Shown here piece after piece: positions 35,805 through 47,493 of a stretch of DNA of 64,000 nt. A model generated the notes under the pieces. It did no database searches, had not been told where the DNA came from, and saw nothing but the letters and a program-made list of their open reading frames with translations. Position 1 is the stretch's first letter. Each line of letters opens with the position of its first letter. Made by a program: the position numbers and the translations under genes. The stretch is taken from contig NC_039359.1 in the NCBI RefSeq assembly GCF_003573695.1, positions 73,293,292 through 73,357,291 on the forward strand. The letters are read 5' to 3'. This DNA is from Papaver somniferum (taxonomy: Eukaryota > Streptophyta > Magnoliopsida > Ranunculales > Papaveraceae).

Positions 35805-36328
35805 TTAATCACACGGCCAGGTATATGGACTGTCTTACACTTTTGATACTAACACTGATCTTACTGCCTATTCAGATGCAGATTGGGCGGGATGTGTGGA
35901 AGATAGGAAAAGTACATCAGGAGGGTTCTACTATGTAGGATTGAATCTTGTAGCTTGGGATAACAAGAAATAAAATTCACAATCTCTCTCAACATGTGAA
36001 GCGGAATATTTTGTTGCTGGTTCATGTTGTACTCAACTTCTATGGATGAAACAAATGCTTGCTGATTATGGAATCAACACTGGAATAATGAGAATATTGT
36101 GCGATAATACTAGTGCAATTCTCATAACGGAAAATCCATTTGAACACTCAAGGACTAAGCACATTGACATAAGGTATCATTTTATTAGAGATATTTATGA
36201 GAATGATATCATTAAAAATTCATTTTGTGCCATCAGAAAAACAATTGGCTGATATTATCACCAAACCATTAGATACTGCTACGTTTCAACACTTACGGCA
36301 GTTTATTAGCGTTGTTCTGGTCCATTAG
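35805..36328 (+). pseudogene. Copia RNase H and polyprotein C-terminus
   Basis: It continues the copia protein after the Athila insertion: AYSDADWAGCVEDRKSTSGG, then an in-frame TAA at 35971-35973 where the family has Gln (NKKQNS), then QSLSTCEAEYFVAGSCCTQL, LCDNTSAILITENPFEHSRT and HIDIRYHFIRD. A shift near 36215 is needed to reach the C-terminal FVPSEKQLADIITKPLDTAT, which ends at a stop at 36326. RNase H would remove template RNA during reverse transcription; the stop makes this copy inactive. Confidence 0.85.
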
Positions 36329-37193
36329 TTTTCTATGACTCTTTCCCCAGCTCTTATATCGATCTTTTGGGAAATCGAGTTTGGAATACCTTGTGGTGTA
36401 AGGTTCTGTGCATTTAGTTTCTAAGTATATGTATCTTCTAAGTTTCTTAGTGTTACTTTCAAATCCGTCTTTTCTCATAAAAAGTAAGGTCGCTCTTGTT
36501 GTTCTTTCGGGAATGACATCAAATGGGGGAGAGTTCATTCGAATTTGTGCTTAATTTCCATATCTTTGTGGGGAGTGCGGCTGTGGAATTCTTAGGGGTT
36601 ATCTTGTATCTTTATAAACTCCTTGATGAAAGCATTTAGCTCCGGCTATATGATTGCATCTAAATAAGTTGGTATGTACTTTTCTTTGGTCTTGAAGCAT
36701 CTCCGTGGAAATTTCATTAGGATCCTGTTTTCGTACCTTTGCCAATTTTATTGACAAAAAAGGGGAGAATTAATATGTAATTCACACTACAAATACATAT
36801 GGTTTACGTGTTTTACGGGCCATTATGTAAGGAGGGGCGGTTTTCATGTTGAGATGAAAGTATTAACTAAGGGGGAGTGATACATATCACCATAGTATTT
36901 TTGTCGAAGTTGTGATATAAGAACTTTGATACTGTGTTATAATACTATGACACTGTATAACAATGATCCAGAGCTTTTGTTTTCTCATTGTTATGGCTAC
37001 GGAACTTCAACAACTTTGATGCTGAATTGAAAATCTATGGAATCATGGGAGTACTTGGAAAAGACGAAGTTTTCGAGTAATGTTGAAGCACCAAGGATAT
37101 CAAGCATGTGGACAAGAAGCTACAAAGTTTATTTATTTTATAATCCATATGTATTGATAGTTTTTCCATACTAAAATTGACAAAGAAGGAGAT
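36329..37193 (+). other. Copia 3' noncoding region with polypurine tracts
   Basis: No coding frame. It contains two purine-rich tracts, AAAAAAGGGGAGAAT (about 36758) and CTAAGGGGGAGTG (about 36867). The tract directly before the 3' LTR is ACAAAGAAGGAGAT (37180-37193). The last abuts TGTTTGAGC and is the best candidate for the plus-strand priming site. Confidence 0.65.
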
Positions 37194-39645
37194 TGTTTGA
37201 GCATTTCTCGGTCGAACTCGAATACGTTGCTATCTCAAGCATGTTTATCAATTTTAGTTGTCAAAACTATGTCTTGATTTCTAGACCACTTATAGCTAAG
37301 TCTCGGTTAGGAAAGATTAGTGTAGTTGAGCTCCAGATTCCATGGCGATTATCTTACGAAGTCGAAGAACTACTCAAGGAACCAGTGGAACTTCATCCGA
37401 CCAAAAAGGTATGTGGAGACTTAATTTATCTATCACTCAAAAGTCTATCTACTCTATCTCCTACTCTTGAGACAAAGTCGTATAAGTATGTTAGTTTTCA
37501 TACATACACATTTGATATTTCGAGCCGAGTTTACTCGTCTATCTTTTATCTCGAAATACGTGTTGGTAAATCTTTCGCATTAGCCGTTGTTCATCTTTAT
37601 CCATGACGCAAGTCATGATAACGTTTTGATCTTGAAAATAGATTTGATGACGATAGTCGTGAATAAAGATTATTATAACATTATAGAAGAATGTTTCAAT
37701 GATTGAAATGTAGAGTTGAGATGTTGTAACCAACTATGGATATAAGCATATATATTGTGTTCGTACATTAGTGTATAAATCCATGTGCCGGAAACCAAGT
37801 GTGTGCACCCGTGCATACGGTATTGGTGAAGGAGACAGATTGGGTACGCGTACTGGCGGAAGTTCTCGAACCGAAAATTTCTGCTGATGTTTGTGAAGTT
37901 TGCAAAATGGAAAACCGTCACCTTAGGTATGCGTACCCGTACGCGTACCCTCGGAAGTTTTCGAACCGAAAATTTCTGCTGGGTTTTCAAACCCAATTCC
38001 GGTAAAGCTAGAGTACACGTACCCGTACGCGTACCCAAGATGGTTATATCTCAAATCGGTAGCTCATGAACTTAAATAAATAAATCAATAAGGGAAGCAA
38101 TCTTTGCAAACCGTGGCTATATTGTTCATGAATTGATTCAAGTGAATCAAACCGATTTTGTTTCAGTTGTGTCTATCATAAAGATGTAAACCATTGAACA
38201 ACTCTTGAACTAGTTCTTTTGAAGTCATTTGAACTAGTTATGAAGAAGACGAATACGGTTGATATGAAAGTTACTCGTATGGATAACCATTGGTGAACCA
38301 TTTGTGAACCAACCAAGTGCACACGTTTAGGTACGGTTACTCAAACCTAAACGGAAGCATTTCATTTGTGCGTGAAAAGCTAAGATTCTATCTAACGGTT
38401 GAAAGATATTAACTTGGAGAAATCAGGTTTTTCATCTAACGGTGAATATTGAATGCTTTTTTACTAATCTAACTTAGATTGCAAACCCTGATTTGAAAAC
38501 TATACAAGGAGGACTCTAGCATCTGTGTAAAACTAATCCCCACACCTCCTGTGTGGTACTAGTTAGTTTTGCTAGAGTCGTTTCTCCTTTAACCGTAGGT
38601 TTCTTGTCGAGACCCTGTAGGTTAAACGACTAAAAGACTTCATTTGGATTGTGAAGCCAGACGAAACTACTTCTCTTGTAGTTGAGCGATCTGATCTTTC
38701 CATTTTATATCGTACGAGTTCAATTGTAAGATTGGCTTGAGATTTATCTCCGATAGGGCAATATAAAAAGAAATCACAAACATCTTCGTCTCATCGTTTG
38801 TGATTCCGCAACATCTTGTTTCGCTACCCTACGATTAAGATTGTTGTGAGGTGATTGATGACTCTAGGTTGTTCTTCGGGAATATAAACCGGATTATCAA
38901 TTGGTTCCTGTTCACCTTGATCTATCAAAAGATGGAACAAAACCTTTGGGTTTATCTTTGGGAGACAGATTTATCCAACCTATAGACTTTTCTGTGTGAG
39001 ACAGATTTATTTATCAAGTCTTCGAATTTGGGTCGTAGCAACTCTTGGTTGTGGGTGAGATCAGCTAAGGGAATCAAGTGCGTAGTATCCTGCTGGGATC
39101 AGAGAAGTAAGGAGCGCAACTATACGTTGAATCGGTGTGATATTGATTAGGGTTCAACTATAGTCCAAACCGAAGTTAGTTTGTAGTAGGCTAGTGTCTG
39201 TAGCGGCTTAATACAGTGTGGTGTTCAATCTGGACTAGGTCCCGGGGTTATTCTGCATTTGCGGTTACCTCGTTAACAAAACTTCTTGTGTCTGTGTTAT
39301 TTCTATTTTGCATTATATTTCGTTATATAATTGAAATAATACAGGTTGTGCGTTGAAGATCAATCAATTAGAATATCCAACCTTTGGTTGTTGATTTACA
39401 TTGATTAACACTTGGATATTGGTCTTTGGTACTATCCAAGTTATTCCTTGTATTTGGTTAAGACTCGCAGATTTCTATTTGCTTGAGTAATATCAAATCA
39501 GTAAAAGAGATATTAACTCCTTGATATACTTTTACCTAGATTGAATCTGACTGTCTAGTTGATTCGCTAGAAAGTATATTGGAGTTAGTCCATACAGATT
39601 GCTAAGCGAAATATTGGGTGATGTTGTTAGACCCCCGCTTTTTCA
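37194..39645 (+). repeat. Copia 3' LTR, complete
   Basis: A 2452-bp LTR, TGTTTGAGC...GCTTTTTCA. The end aligns with the truncated 5' LTRs at 4865-5501 and 18251-18887. The start aligns with decayed LTR starts at 42530 and 44173, both TGTTAGAG. The start is set by the polypurine tract at 37180-37193 and by those related copies. It is followed by the unrecognised coding fragment at 39646. Confidence 0.8.
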
Positions 39646-40444
39646 ACCACTTCAAACATCCATATAGAAGAATAGAAAAGAAGACATACCCAGAATTTGA
39701 GGCATGCTCTCTGAGACGCCAAATCGTTAGTGATGATGATGGTGATGTTGATGTTGCAGAGGTTTCTTTAGGTATTGTTGTGGATATCGGTGATGTTGCT
39801 GTAATTGCTGTGGGTAATGATAAAGTTGTTGGCGCGTTGAAGTGGATGTCGGTGAGGCTGCTGGTGTTGGTAATGATATTGTTGTTGTAGTTGGCAGTAC
39901 CATTCTGCCTAGACGGTACCAAAAGATCAACTTGTTTGGCAACAATAGGACCCAATAACCCAGTGTATATCCCTCGCCATACCTGACACTGTTGATATGA
40001 ATTTAAAAATCTCAGCACTTCCATTTCTTCCCTCGAATAACTTAGCTTACTTGCATCCAATTTCTTCTGAGAAAATGCATTTCTAACTTCAACAAACATG
40101 CTCAACACCAGTGGTGGAACTGGAAATTTAACTTGGGGATGGCGTTGGGTTTTTAGGGGTGGCTTAATTCTATTAATTGTGCTTATTTTTATCATCCCAA
40201 GTAAAATAGGTAGTGGAAAAAAGGATTTTGGGGCTTTTAGGGCTTGCTTAAGCCAGCGGTAGTTTGGGCATAGTTCTGCCCCTGCGCAACACATCTTTCT
40301 TCGAGTTTGATTCTGCAAATTTCTACCGGAACATTTCTTCACTTGTGGCCTTATATTTTCACTAACAGTGAAAGTTCTTCCGGTTCCCCCTTCTATTCCT
40401 TCACTACAACAACCTGAGCCTAAGGATTCTACCCATTCCCCCAA
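39646..40444 (-). pseudogene. Unrecognised coding fragment, cut by copia and by a MITE
   Basis: A minus-strand frame (MGEWVESLGSGCCSEGIEGG at its start) whose C-terminal residues come from the copia LTR. If the 176-bp MITE plus one 8-bp TSD copy is removed, the upstream part changes frame and joins smoothly: FAESNSKKDVLSMFVEVRNA, followed by REEMEVLRFLNSYQQCQVWR. That suggests a once continuous exon of unknown function. The following Asn/Ser/Thr-rich tail (NTSSLTDIHFNAPTTLSLPT) is low-complexity. The copia 3' LTR ends exactly at the break (39645). I do not recognise the family, and the frame could be partly fortuitous. Confidence 0.4.
40109..40284. mobile_element. hAT-type MITE, 176 bp
   Basis: Imperfect terminal inverted repeats CAGTGGTGGAACT and, reversed, CAGGGGCAGAACT, flanked by 8-bp near-identical duplications CTCAACAC (40101-40108) and CGCAACAC (40285-40292). 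The CAGTGG-type end and 8-bp TSD fit hAT-derived MITEs. Confidence 0.7.
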
Positions 40445-42529
40445 TCAATTTCACCAGAACCAATTATCTCTTGAGCAGTAGTTTTTTTCTTGTCAAAAAA
40501 AAAATCCAATTACTCATTTCAGCAAGTCTGAGATTGAGAAATTGTTTTAGTCTAAGTCATAACAAAAGCATCACTAGTAATTATATTTTTCACTCCTCTT
40601 ACTTAACTTTTATTCTACTTGCTATTTTCTGAATTCATCAATATTTTCATATTGAGAAATGGTACATGGAGGAGGCTAAAGAATTAATGAACTTGAAATA
40701 CCTATTCTTTTGCTGAAGAAGATTTTCTTCTTTCATTATTCAACAATGAATGAACAGCACAACTCAGTACTATATTTGCCCACTGGTTTTTGATTCTTCT
40801 TGATACCAATTCATTCTATCTGAGAAATGGGTTCTTCTGCAGAATCTTATTTTTCCAAATTCTTCTTTTTCTTCTCTCGTTTACCATTATTACAGAGGAA
40901 TTGTCATCGTTAGTAATAATGATGGAATTAACATGAAACCCCCCCAAACTGACTATCTTTAGACATATTTTGCATTTGAATATGAATTAGTGGTAGGGTT
41001 AGAAAGAATTTGTCTGAACCAGAGAAAGAGGGGTTAGGATTTAAGGGATGAACAAAGAAAAAATTGGGTTGTGAATTGAAATTTATAGCTTCAGACTTCA
41101 GAGAGTAAAAGTGAAGAAGAAAAAAAGATCTTTTTTTCTAGTTGGAGGTCGGATTTTACGGTATCTCGTGCTATAACGGGCCGACTTTATCGTACCGGTA
41201 TGAGTCCTTTGGGTCCTAGACTCGTGCCTCGGGAGTTGGGTGCTAGGCACTACCAATTTCAATTTACAAAAACTCAAAAAAAAGTGCAAATTGATTCATC
41301 TAGAAATGCAAGATTCTTACATTTCGCAGACATCTGATGATTATCTATCAGTTAATATGTATCACCAAAATTCCTACCATCCTTTGTGATCATTTGGTAA
41401 TTTAAGGTTTTCATGATACCAAAACATTTGAATGAAATTTGAGATGATTTTACACATTTACATTCCGAGGATAATGAATTTTCGATTTGGAGGATATGTA
41501 TATAACTTACTAACCCCTTCGTGCCTTATATATTGCATCTGAGGCAGCTACTCATAAAATCAACACGAAAGGGTTACCACGAAGTTTGTTCATCTATGTC
41601 AATGCATGGATTGTGCGACTCGAATCCACGAATTTCATGGTGATTTTGATTTTGAAGGTTATACTGCAGTAAGCAATGGGATGTTAGAGTAAATTGAAAA
41701 TCATGAGATAGGAAAAGACATAGGTTCAAGTTATAAATAAATAATCGAGAGTGGTGAAAGATATAAAGGTAGGTAGCTATAAGATTGTTCCACAGCATGG
41801 AGGGTCTTAAGGATTGTGAATTAGTTTCACTTCATTTTAGGGGGGAATTTTGAAGACGGAAGACCAGTTGGTTATTATTAAACTAGACAAACATAAATAT
41901 TTTGTATGTTGATGAAAGTAAAATAAAATGAAAATTGCCATTTGTTTTTTCTTAAGAACTCTGTGTTTCATGTTTATTCAGATACAACATCAGAGATAAT
42001 GAAAGCAAAAATGTCTCATAATTATTCTAACATTCTATCGTACGTGGACTAGATAATTCTCATTCTTCAGTAATGTTCGACAATTTCTACGCGTGTTGGC
42101 ATACTCAAGTAACAAATAAATACCACAAGACCTTATCTTCAGCAATTTTATTGAAGTGGCAATCCTGGTTATCAAAATAGGCAACTATCTTGTCAGGTTA
42201 TCTAAAATTATTTTTTTCATGGATGATTTCAATATTAGAATTGTAAGTGTCTCTATCATAGCATCCAAAAGGAAAGGCTCCGTTACCCATTTGAATTTTC
42301 GTATGAAAGCCGTCAGGCCTATTGTTTACGACTTTTTTGATCACTGTCATTTGAGATAAGTGACCTAGGAATTGAAAGATAATCAGGAATAAAATTAAAT
42401 CCAAGGGAGATGGCGTCTTAAATAGGAAGAAGTTGGGAGCGGATATTTAGGAGAAACTAATACAAATTGGGAGGCAAGAGTGGGGTTTGCTTTCTCTAGT
42501 TACCCTTGGCAATGAAGGCAACACAAGGG
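40445..42529. other. AT-rich intergenic sequence, no gene seen
   Basis: No frame longer than about 75 codons and no family text. A GC-richer patch at 41150-41250 (CGGATTTTACGGTATCTCG, ACGGGCCGACTTTATCGTAC) stands out from its surroundings but is not identified. Confidence 0.5.
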
Positions 42530-44172
42530 CTGTTAGAGCTTGTTTTCAAGTTTTTCTATCTCAAGCTTGTTTTCAATGTTAGTTGTACAAAAGTACATCT
42601 TGATTTTTAGTCTATTAAAGTCAAATCTCGCACAAGGATTAAAGTATGATAGTTGAGTATCAGTCATCACTGAGTAACCTTCAGAGATTGAAGAATGGAG
42701 AACAAAAGCGGACATTTGCGTAAACTTCATCAACAAAGAGGTATGTGAAGACTGATCTATCATATTTTCTCATAACATTTATCATTCTATCTTATAAGAC
42801 TATGTCGTATGTTTTTAGTAGATTTAATATTGCAAAGAAGTAATTTCAAGTTCAAACTCATCTTGGTTAAACTCTAAAAATATGGTTCAAGTAATGGATG
42901 TTCTAGATCCTTAACAATGTTAGTTAAGAAACAATTTATTGTCCATGAATTATTTTTGTTTCTAGTTTATCAATTTGAAATCTCCCAAGTAACAACGCAT
43001 ACTTTATATGGCCGCATGTTTCAAATTATTTATGTGAGAAAAGAACTAATTGGAGATAGGTAAACATATTATATAGTTTGTCAAAGTCATTTTGAATTCC
43101 GCAGACTATAGAGATTCGTAAACACGGTTTGCAAACCCTTTATATATGAGTTCGGGAATTAGGTAGATTCAAATACTTGGCTTGCAAACCCTACCATATT
43201 ATTTTCATGAATTGATTGTGGCATGACTTTGGCGAACTGCTAAGTTTTTGCAAACCCTGTGCCCTTCAGAGGACCTGTTTAGTTTCAGTATTAGCAGAAG
43301 TCACGAACTACTTTATACGTCGATGTTCGATTTTGCTACAATTTTTATAGACACTTCTAGTATAACTTTATTCGCTAAATCACTTTGTGATTCTGGGTCA
43401 TTGATTAGTTTTGGATGTTATTTAGCTCCATAATGTGCTTGTAAGTTCAGAGGCTACTTAGCCATTATGAATCATCATTGTGCGCAGTTCCAGAATCCTG
43501 CACCATAATGCATATTCTTCTGTGTAATTTCAAAGAAGATTTCTTACATGCTTACATGAGTTTCTAATCAGAATTTCATCTCAAATTATAAAGTGTTTGA
43601 TTTGATCTCAAGTTATATTAGGTTGAATTCAACATGAATTCAAAAGGTGGGTACCATTATTAGCAAGGATAATACCATTTGAGTGATCCAACTACTAAGA
43701 TTGTTAATAAATTTATTGTAGTTTATGAAATGGAACCAGCAATCGTGAAATTAAACTCTTAGTAGATCCTTGAAAATTTATAAATATAGAGACTCATGCA
43801 ACTGGTTTCTTAATCATTGCTACTCTTATGTCTTAGTTGCTAAGCCAGAGTCATCTTCTAAAATCTAGGGTTCATCTGAGAAAAATAATCAAGTTACGAC
43901 TTTGAAGACTTCACTTAAGGATTAGCCCGATCGTACCATCTTTTACATGATGATTCTTGTATCCAAATCTTGTTCTTATTGATCTTTGAGGTTTTCGTAA
44001 TCTTTGATCAGGAACGACATAGATAAAAATCACAAAGTTATATTTGTATTAGACTTTGTGGTTCCTAAAGATAGATATCTGCATCACTTTTGTTTAAATT
44101 TTTCTTGAGAGGTAGTTACCAATCCAGGTTTCTCAACTAACTGAGTGTAAGTATTACGGATTCGTGAGGTTT
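42530..44172 (+). repeat. Decayed LTR of the same copia family
   Basis: It starts TGTTAGAGCTTGTTTTCAAG and follows the first part of the LTR at 37194 with many substitutions (TTGATTTTTAGTCTATTAAAG against TTGATTTCTAGACCACTTATAG). The similarity fades after about 44050, where only short matches remain (ATAAAAATCACAAA, TTTGTGGTTCC). It is interpreted as an old solo or truncated LTR. Confidence 0.55.
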
Positions 44173-44365
44173 GTTAGAGAATTGCTCGGTCGAACTCTCA
44201 AGCGTTCCTATATCAAGCTTGTTTGTCAAGTTTAGTTGTCAAAACTATATGTCTTGATTTCTAGTCTACTATAGCTAAGTCTCGGACTAGGATAGTTAAG
44301 TGTAGTTGAGCTCTAGACTCCACGACGTTCATCATATGAAGACGAAGAACTACTCAAGGTGTATT
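44173..44365 (+). repeat. Second copia LTR start, truncated
   Basis: TGTTAGAGAATTGCTCGGTC and the following ~190 bp closely match 37194-37380 (CTCGGTCGAACTC, GTCAAAACTAT, AGTGTAGTTGAGCTC, GAAGAACTACTCAAGG). The match ends abruptly at 44365. It is better preserved than 42530-44172 and therefore a separate copy. Confidence 0.65.
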
Positions 44366-44378
44366 TAAGTGTAGTTGG

Positions 44379-44917
44379 TCAAATGCATCAATTGCATGTT
44401 CAATATGGAAATTACCAAAGCTGCAATTCTTTTATCACTTAGTTGATCCTTGCATCTTCTCATCAGACGATCAACAAAAAAAACCTAATCTATTTCAATT
44501 TTATCGTCATCACTTCTCCAAACTTGAGATTTACCATCTCTACGAGACCCATCAGGAAGAACCCAAATCATATCTCAATCTTCTTCTGAAGTAAATTGGT
44601 TTCTCCGCTGATCAACTTTGGTGAACCATGAGTTAAGATAGGAATTCAGTAAATTTATGTTGAAACGCATCAGTAAGGTTATGAGAAGGATTGGTTGAGA
44701 TTTTCTAGCTAATTGTAATTATACATTGATAGAAAAAGAAGAAGACCAACTTAAAATATATCGGGTCATTTTTGAATGGGTCGGTTAGTTAAACCCGGTT
44801 ATGTTTTTCACTGAGTTTAGGATATTATGTCCTTTAACTATTTAATATAAGGGTATTTTAGTAAAAAAATACACAGTCAACGTGAGTCAACGACTCAAAT
44901 GCATCAATTGCATGTTC
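44379..44917. repeat. Pair of 23-bp direct repeats
   Basis: The same 23-bp sequence (beginning TCAAATGCATCAATTGCATG) is present at 44379-44401 and 44895-44917, about 516 bp apart. It contains the palindrome ATGCATCAATTGCAT. The intervening DNA has no gene. Confidence 0.7.
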
Positions 44918-45239
44918 TACGACCCAGACCCTAATATTTCCATAAAGATGCGACTCTTATAAAAAATATCTCTTTATTTATATGTTTTGCACGTTTTGAG
45001 AAACGAAATGCATCTTATTGAGTTATCTTCTCACCCCAATTGACATTCTTGCAGATATTACAGAATGTGGAAGTGGAAGCTAAGAGAAGTTCCTATGGAA
45101 TGAGCAAACATCAAATTTGTTCATTTGGCTCCCACTATGGAATGAACAAACATGAAAAATGAATGTTCAAGTCAACAAAATTGTTAATTTGAACATCGAG
45201 AGGGAACACCTAGTGCGCGCATGTGCTAAAAGCGAGCGG

Positions 45240-45487
45240 GCTTTCCACAAACGTTGGCGTGTGTCACAAGAACGCCATCGCATTTATTAATAATGTGCGT
45301 CATCAGTTAGAAAACCATCGTGATTGATGGAAACGCCAACGTCTGACTCAAAGGCGCCAACGGCTCAATAACGGCTGACAAATTTTGTCATCCAACGTCT
45401 ATAACTCTTGAATTCTATAAATACTCCTCATTTGAACTCTAAATTCACACATTCTTCACTCTCAAATCATCTCAAAAAATTCCTCCC
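45240..45487 (+). promoter_or_regulatory. Promoter-like module upstream of the first Myb-like pseudogene
   Basis: It carries ACGTTGGCG, GAACGCCATCG, AAACGCCAACG and GGCGCCAACGGC within about 120 bp, then a TATA box (TCTATAAATACTCC at about 45415) and a CT/CA-rich leader (ATTCACACATTCTTCACTC). The same arrangement precedes 46945 and, on the minus strand, 51695. Confidence 0.5.
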
Positions 45488-45895
45488 AGAGTTCGTGGTG
45501 TTAGATTCACTCAACAAGAGGATTTAGCTATTTGTAGAGCCTATGTTTTTCACATAGAAGAAGGTGTCTTAAGTAATGTAGCCGATCCGATGTTGACTTT
45601 CTGGGAGAAAGTTTATTGAATGTTCGCCACTGAAACGAGGAACATTTATAGGCATGATACTCACGTATTCTCGCATCGTTGTAATACAATTAGTGTCAAT
45701 GTATTGGAGTTCATGGCTTTACTAAGGGTGAATCACAAAAATAAGCTCAACGGTAGTGATCCGGACATGAAGTGGAACCCAGAACTCTAGCGATGTGGTC
45801 AGCAACTCACGGAGGTCATCCTTTCGGCTTCCATGCTTGTTCCAACATTCTCAGGGTGCTCAACAGATACAATACCCTACTCTAAGAATTCCACC
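45488..45895 (+). pseudogene. Myb/SANT-like (Harbinger-type) pseudogene
   Basis: It reads RVRGVRFTQQEDLAICRAYV, parallel to NHGPRFTEEEDITICKAYFF of the gene at 46945. The match continues with FWEKVY, a stop, then MFATETRN, and, after another stop and a frame change, THGGHPFGFHACSNILRVLN, parallel to AHGKPFLYEGCFRILKDGP. This is the pattern of plant Myb/SANT-like proteins related to the DNA-binding partner of PIF/Harbinger transposases. No ATG is obvious before the conserved region. At least two stops and one frameshift make it a pseudogene. A minus-strand Cys-rich frame faces it from 46615. Confidence 0.65.
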
Positions 45896-46086
45896 ACCCG
45901 CCGAGAATTGACGCATATATAGTAGTTGTTTTAATCTAATGTATTTCTTTTATTTTCATGTATGATGTGGTTGTTTAATGCAGTACATTTTTATTTATGA
46001 TATTAATATTGATGGTGCAATTTTTAATCCAGGAAAAATTTAAATTACTGATGTGCAAATGTGAAGATGATAATAATAACATAATA

Positions 46087-46615
46087 TCATAGTGAATAAA
46101 TTTGTCCTACAATTTCAATCAGCCCACTCCACCAAAAAACACCTGAGACATTCCCAGAAATGCCTTCCATATGTGTCTTCTTCAGAAGAAGTCCACAAAT
46201 ACATAAAAGTCTTGCAACCGGGATTTGAGCATCCACTGATTCTCTGTGGACAATGTTTATATTCGTGATCTCCATATCCACAATGCTTGCAGTGTAATAA
46301 CTCCTTCTTCAATTTGGCTTTAAGTTTAAAGTTTTTGCAAAGTGTTGCAATCTTTTCTTCTTCTTATTTTTTAATCTTCATAGCATCATCTAGCATATGT
46401 GGTTCCTCTGGAAAACTGGGATCTTGACATTGCAAATACCCGAGCTTTTCCGGTTGTGATTCAATCACCATTCTGATGCATGAACAACCTTCTCGCGGAC
46501 ACTTTGAATACATCCAAGGACATTGCATAAGACTGTGGTTATCCATGAAACATAAAGGACAAACCTCTTTTGCTTCGACACATAATATCTTATTCGCTTT
46601 TTCTTTAGAAAACAT
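46087..46615 (-). pseudogene. Cys/His-rich putative zinc-binding protein with one in-frame stop
   Basis: Minus-strand frame starting MFSKEKANKILCVEAKEVCP. The first half carries CPLCFMDNHSLMQCP and CPREGCSC. The second half, in the same frame after a single TAA (46364-46366), carries CKHCGYGDHEYKHCP, SGCSNPGC and FWECLRC. The two CxxC-x4-H-x4-C modules look like zinc knuckles, and the halves appear related, as if the protein were built of two similar units. The stop lies in a Lys/Glu run (AMKIKK, stop, EEEKIATL). Apart from that the frame is about 170 codons long. Start-site context: TTATAAATATG lies ~60 bp upstream. No named family recognised. Confidence 0.5.
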
Positions 46616-46944
46616 GGTGGATTTTGAGAAAGAAATCTGTTGGTTTGGTTGAGAGGCACCCCTAGTTTGTCATATTTATAACAAGAAAGTAGGCGTTGGT
46701 AAATATAACGGGTAGTAGTAAAGTCGTGTGCTTTTACTACAAACACCACCTTGGTAATTCCAATGGGCGCTTAAAGAAAGTCGTGCGTTGTTACTACAAA
46801 CGCCAACGACTAAATCTCCAACGGCCCGATTTTGTTTCTCGACCTATAAATTTCTTTCCTCTCATCTCCAAATTCACATCTTCATCTTTTTTCTTCTTCT
46901 TCTTCTTCTTTGCTAAATCTCTTAATCTCTCCCACTCTGCAGAA
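46616..46944. promoter_or_regulatory. Divergent promoter-like region
   Basis: It lies between a minus-strand gene (ATG at 46615) and a plus-strand gene (ATG at 46945). TATA-like boxes are present for both directions: ATATTTATAAC at about 46672 (reverse) and CCTATAAATTTC at about 46842. Two direct repeats of the form AGTCGTGxGxTxTTACTACA lie at about 46722 and 46780. Motifs AGGCGTTGG and AAACGCCAACG match the module upstream of 45488 and that of 51695. Confidence 0.45.
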
Positions 46945-47493
46945 ATGTCTGTTAGAAATCATGGTCCCAGGTTTACTGAAGAAGAGGATATAACTATATG
47001 CAAAGCATATTTTTTCCATAGGGTAATCAATGATGTCCTTTATCAAGACGTTTATTTTTGGAATAGCGTTTTTTCAATGTTCGTCTCACTGACGGAAAAC
47101 CCAGGAAACCGAGATGCTCGTAGATTACGTGCTCGTTTTCAATCTATTAGTAATGTACTACAACCATTTGTTGCTCTGGTAATGAAAGTTGATCGAAAAA
47201 AGTTCGTCGGTGTAACTGAAGATGAAGTGATCCAAACAGCTCTTGAAAATTTGGAGGATGCTCACGGTAAACCCTTTCTTTACGAAGGGTGTTTCAGAAT
47301 TCTAAAAGATGGTCCATCTCAAGCACATCGTTACTGCACTCGAATGCCGCTACCGGTCTTTACAATGGAAGAAGATGTTACTCTTATTCGATGTTGGTTA
47401 CATCGTATGATGAGACCAATGAACCATGATCATTTCTGGGAAAGAGTATCGGGACATTTTGTAGCATTTCAGAGCGAAACCATAAAAGCCTAG
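46945..47493 (+). pseudogene. Myb/SANT-like (Harbinger-type) gene, 5' exon
   Basis: ATG at 46945 follows a CTTCTTCTT leader and a TATA box. Residues 1-183 contain two TEEED-type units: GPRFTEEEDITICKAYFFHR with FWNSVFSMFV, KKFVGVTEDEV and GKPFLYEGCFRILKDGP, then VFTMEEDVTLIRCWLHRMMR with HFWERVSGHF. The known relatives are plant Myb/SANT-like proteins of the PIF/Harbinger type, which bind transposon ends or promoters. The frame breaks at about 47475: the likely continuation NHKSLELKIAFITKEFKYY is one frame over and has a stop. A GT donor (CGGTGAGTATC) at about 47590 and an acceptor at 51139 would splice across the CACTA element. It is probably not functional. Confidence 0.6.

Larger units (their letters stand above)
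18251..39645 (+). mobile_element. SIRE/Maximus-like copia element, copy 2, with three nested insertions
   Basis: One copia element can be followed through its insertions: 5' LTR remnant 18251-18887, PBS, gag remnant and integrase to 20825, RT 22355-22993 and 24530-24937, RNase H 35800-36328, 3' noncoding 36329-37193, and 3' LTR 37194-39645. Insertions at 20826-22354, 22994-24529 and 24938-35799 each have a TSD, and skipping them restores the coding text. The element is defective: truncated gag, degenerate protease, frameshifts at about 19425 and 19876, and a stop in RNase H. No TSD for the whole element can be read because its 5' end is lost at 18250/18251. Confidence 0.88.

Noticed and set aside
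37799..38069. Repeated CGTACCCGTACGCGTACC-type sequence as a microsatellite or gene
   Set aside because: It lies inside the copia 3' LTR and the frames over it (RTRTRTLG, VRVPV) are low-complexity.
39602..39645. C-terminal residues of the 280-codon minus-strand frame
   Set aside because: They are translated copia LTR, so the frame end there is not part of the host coding sequence.
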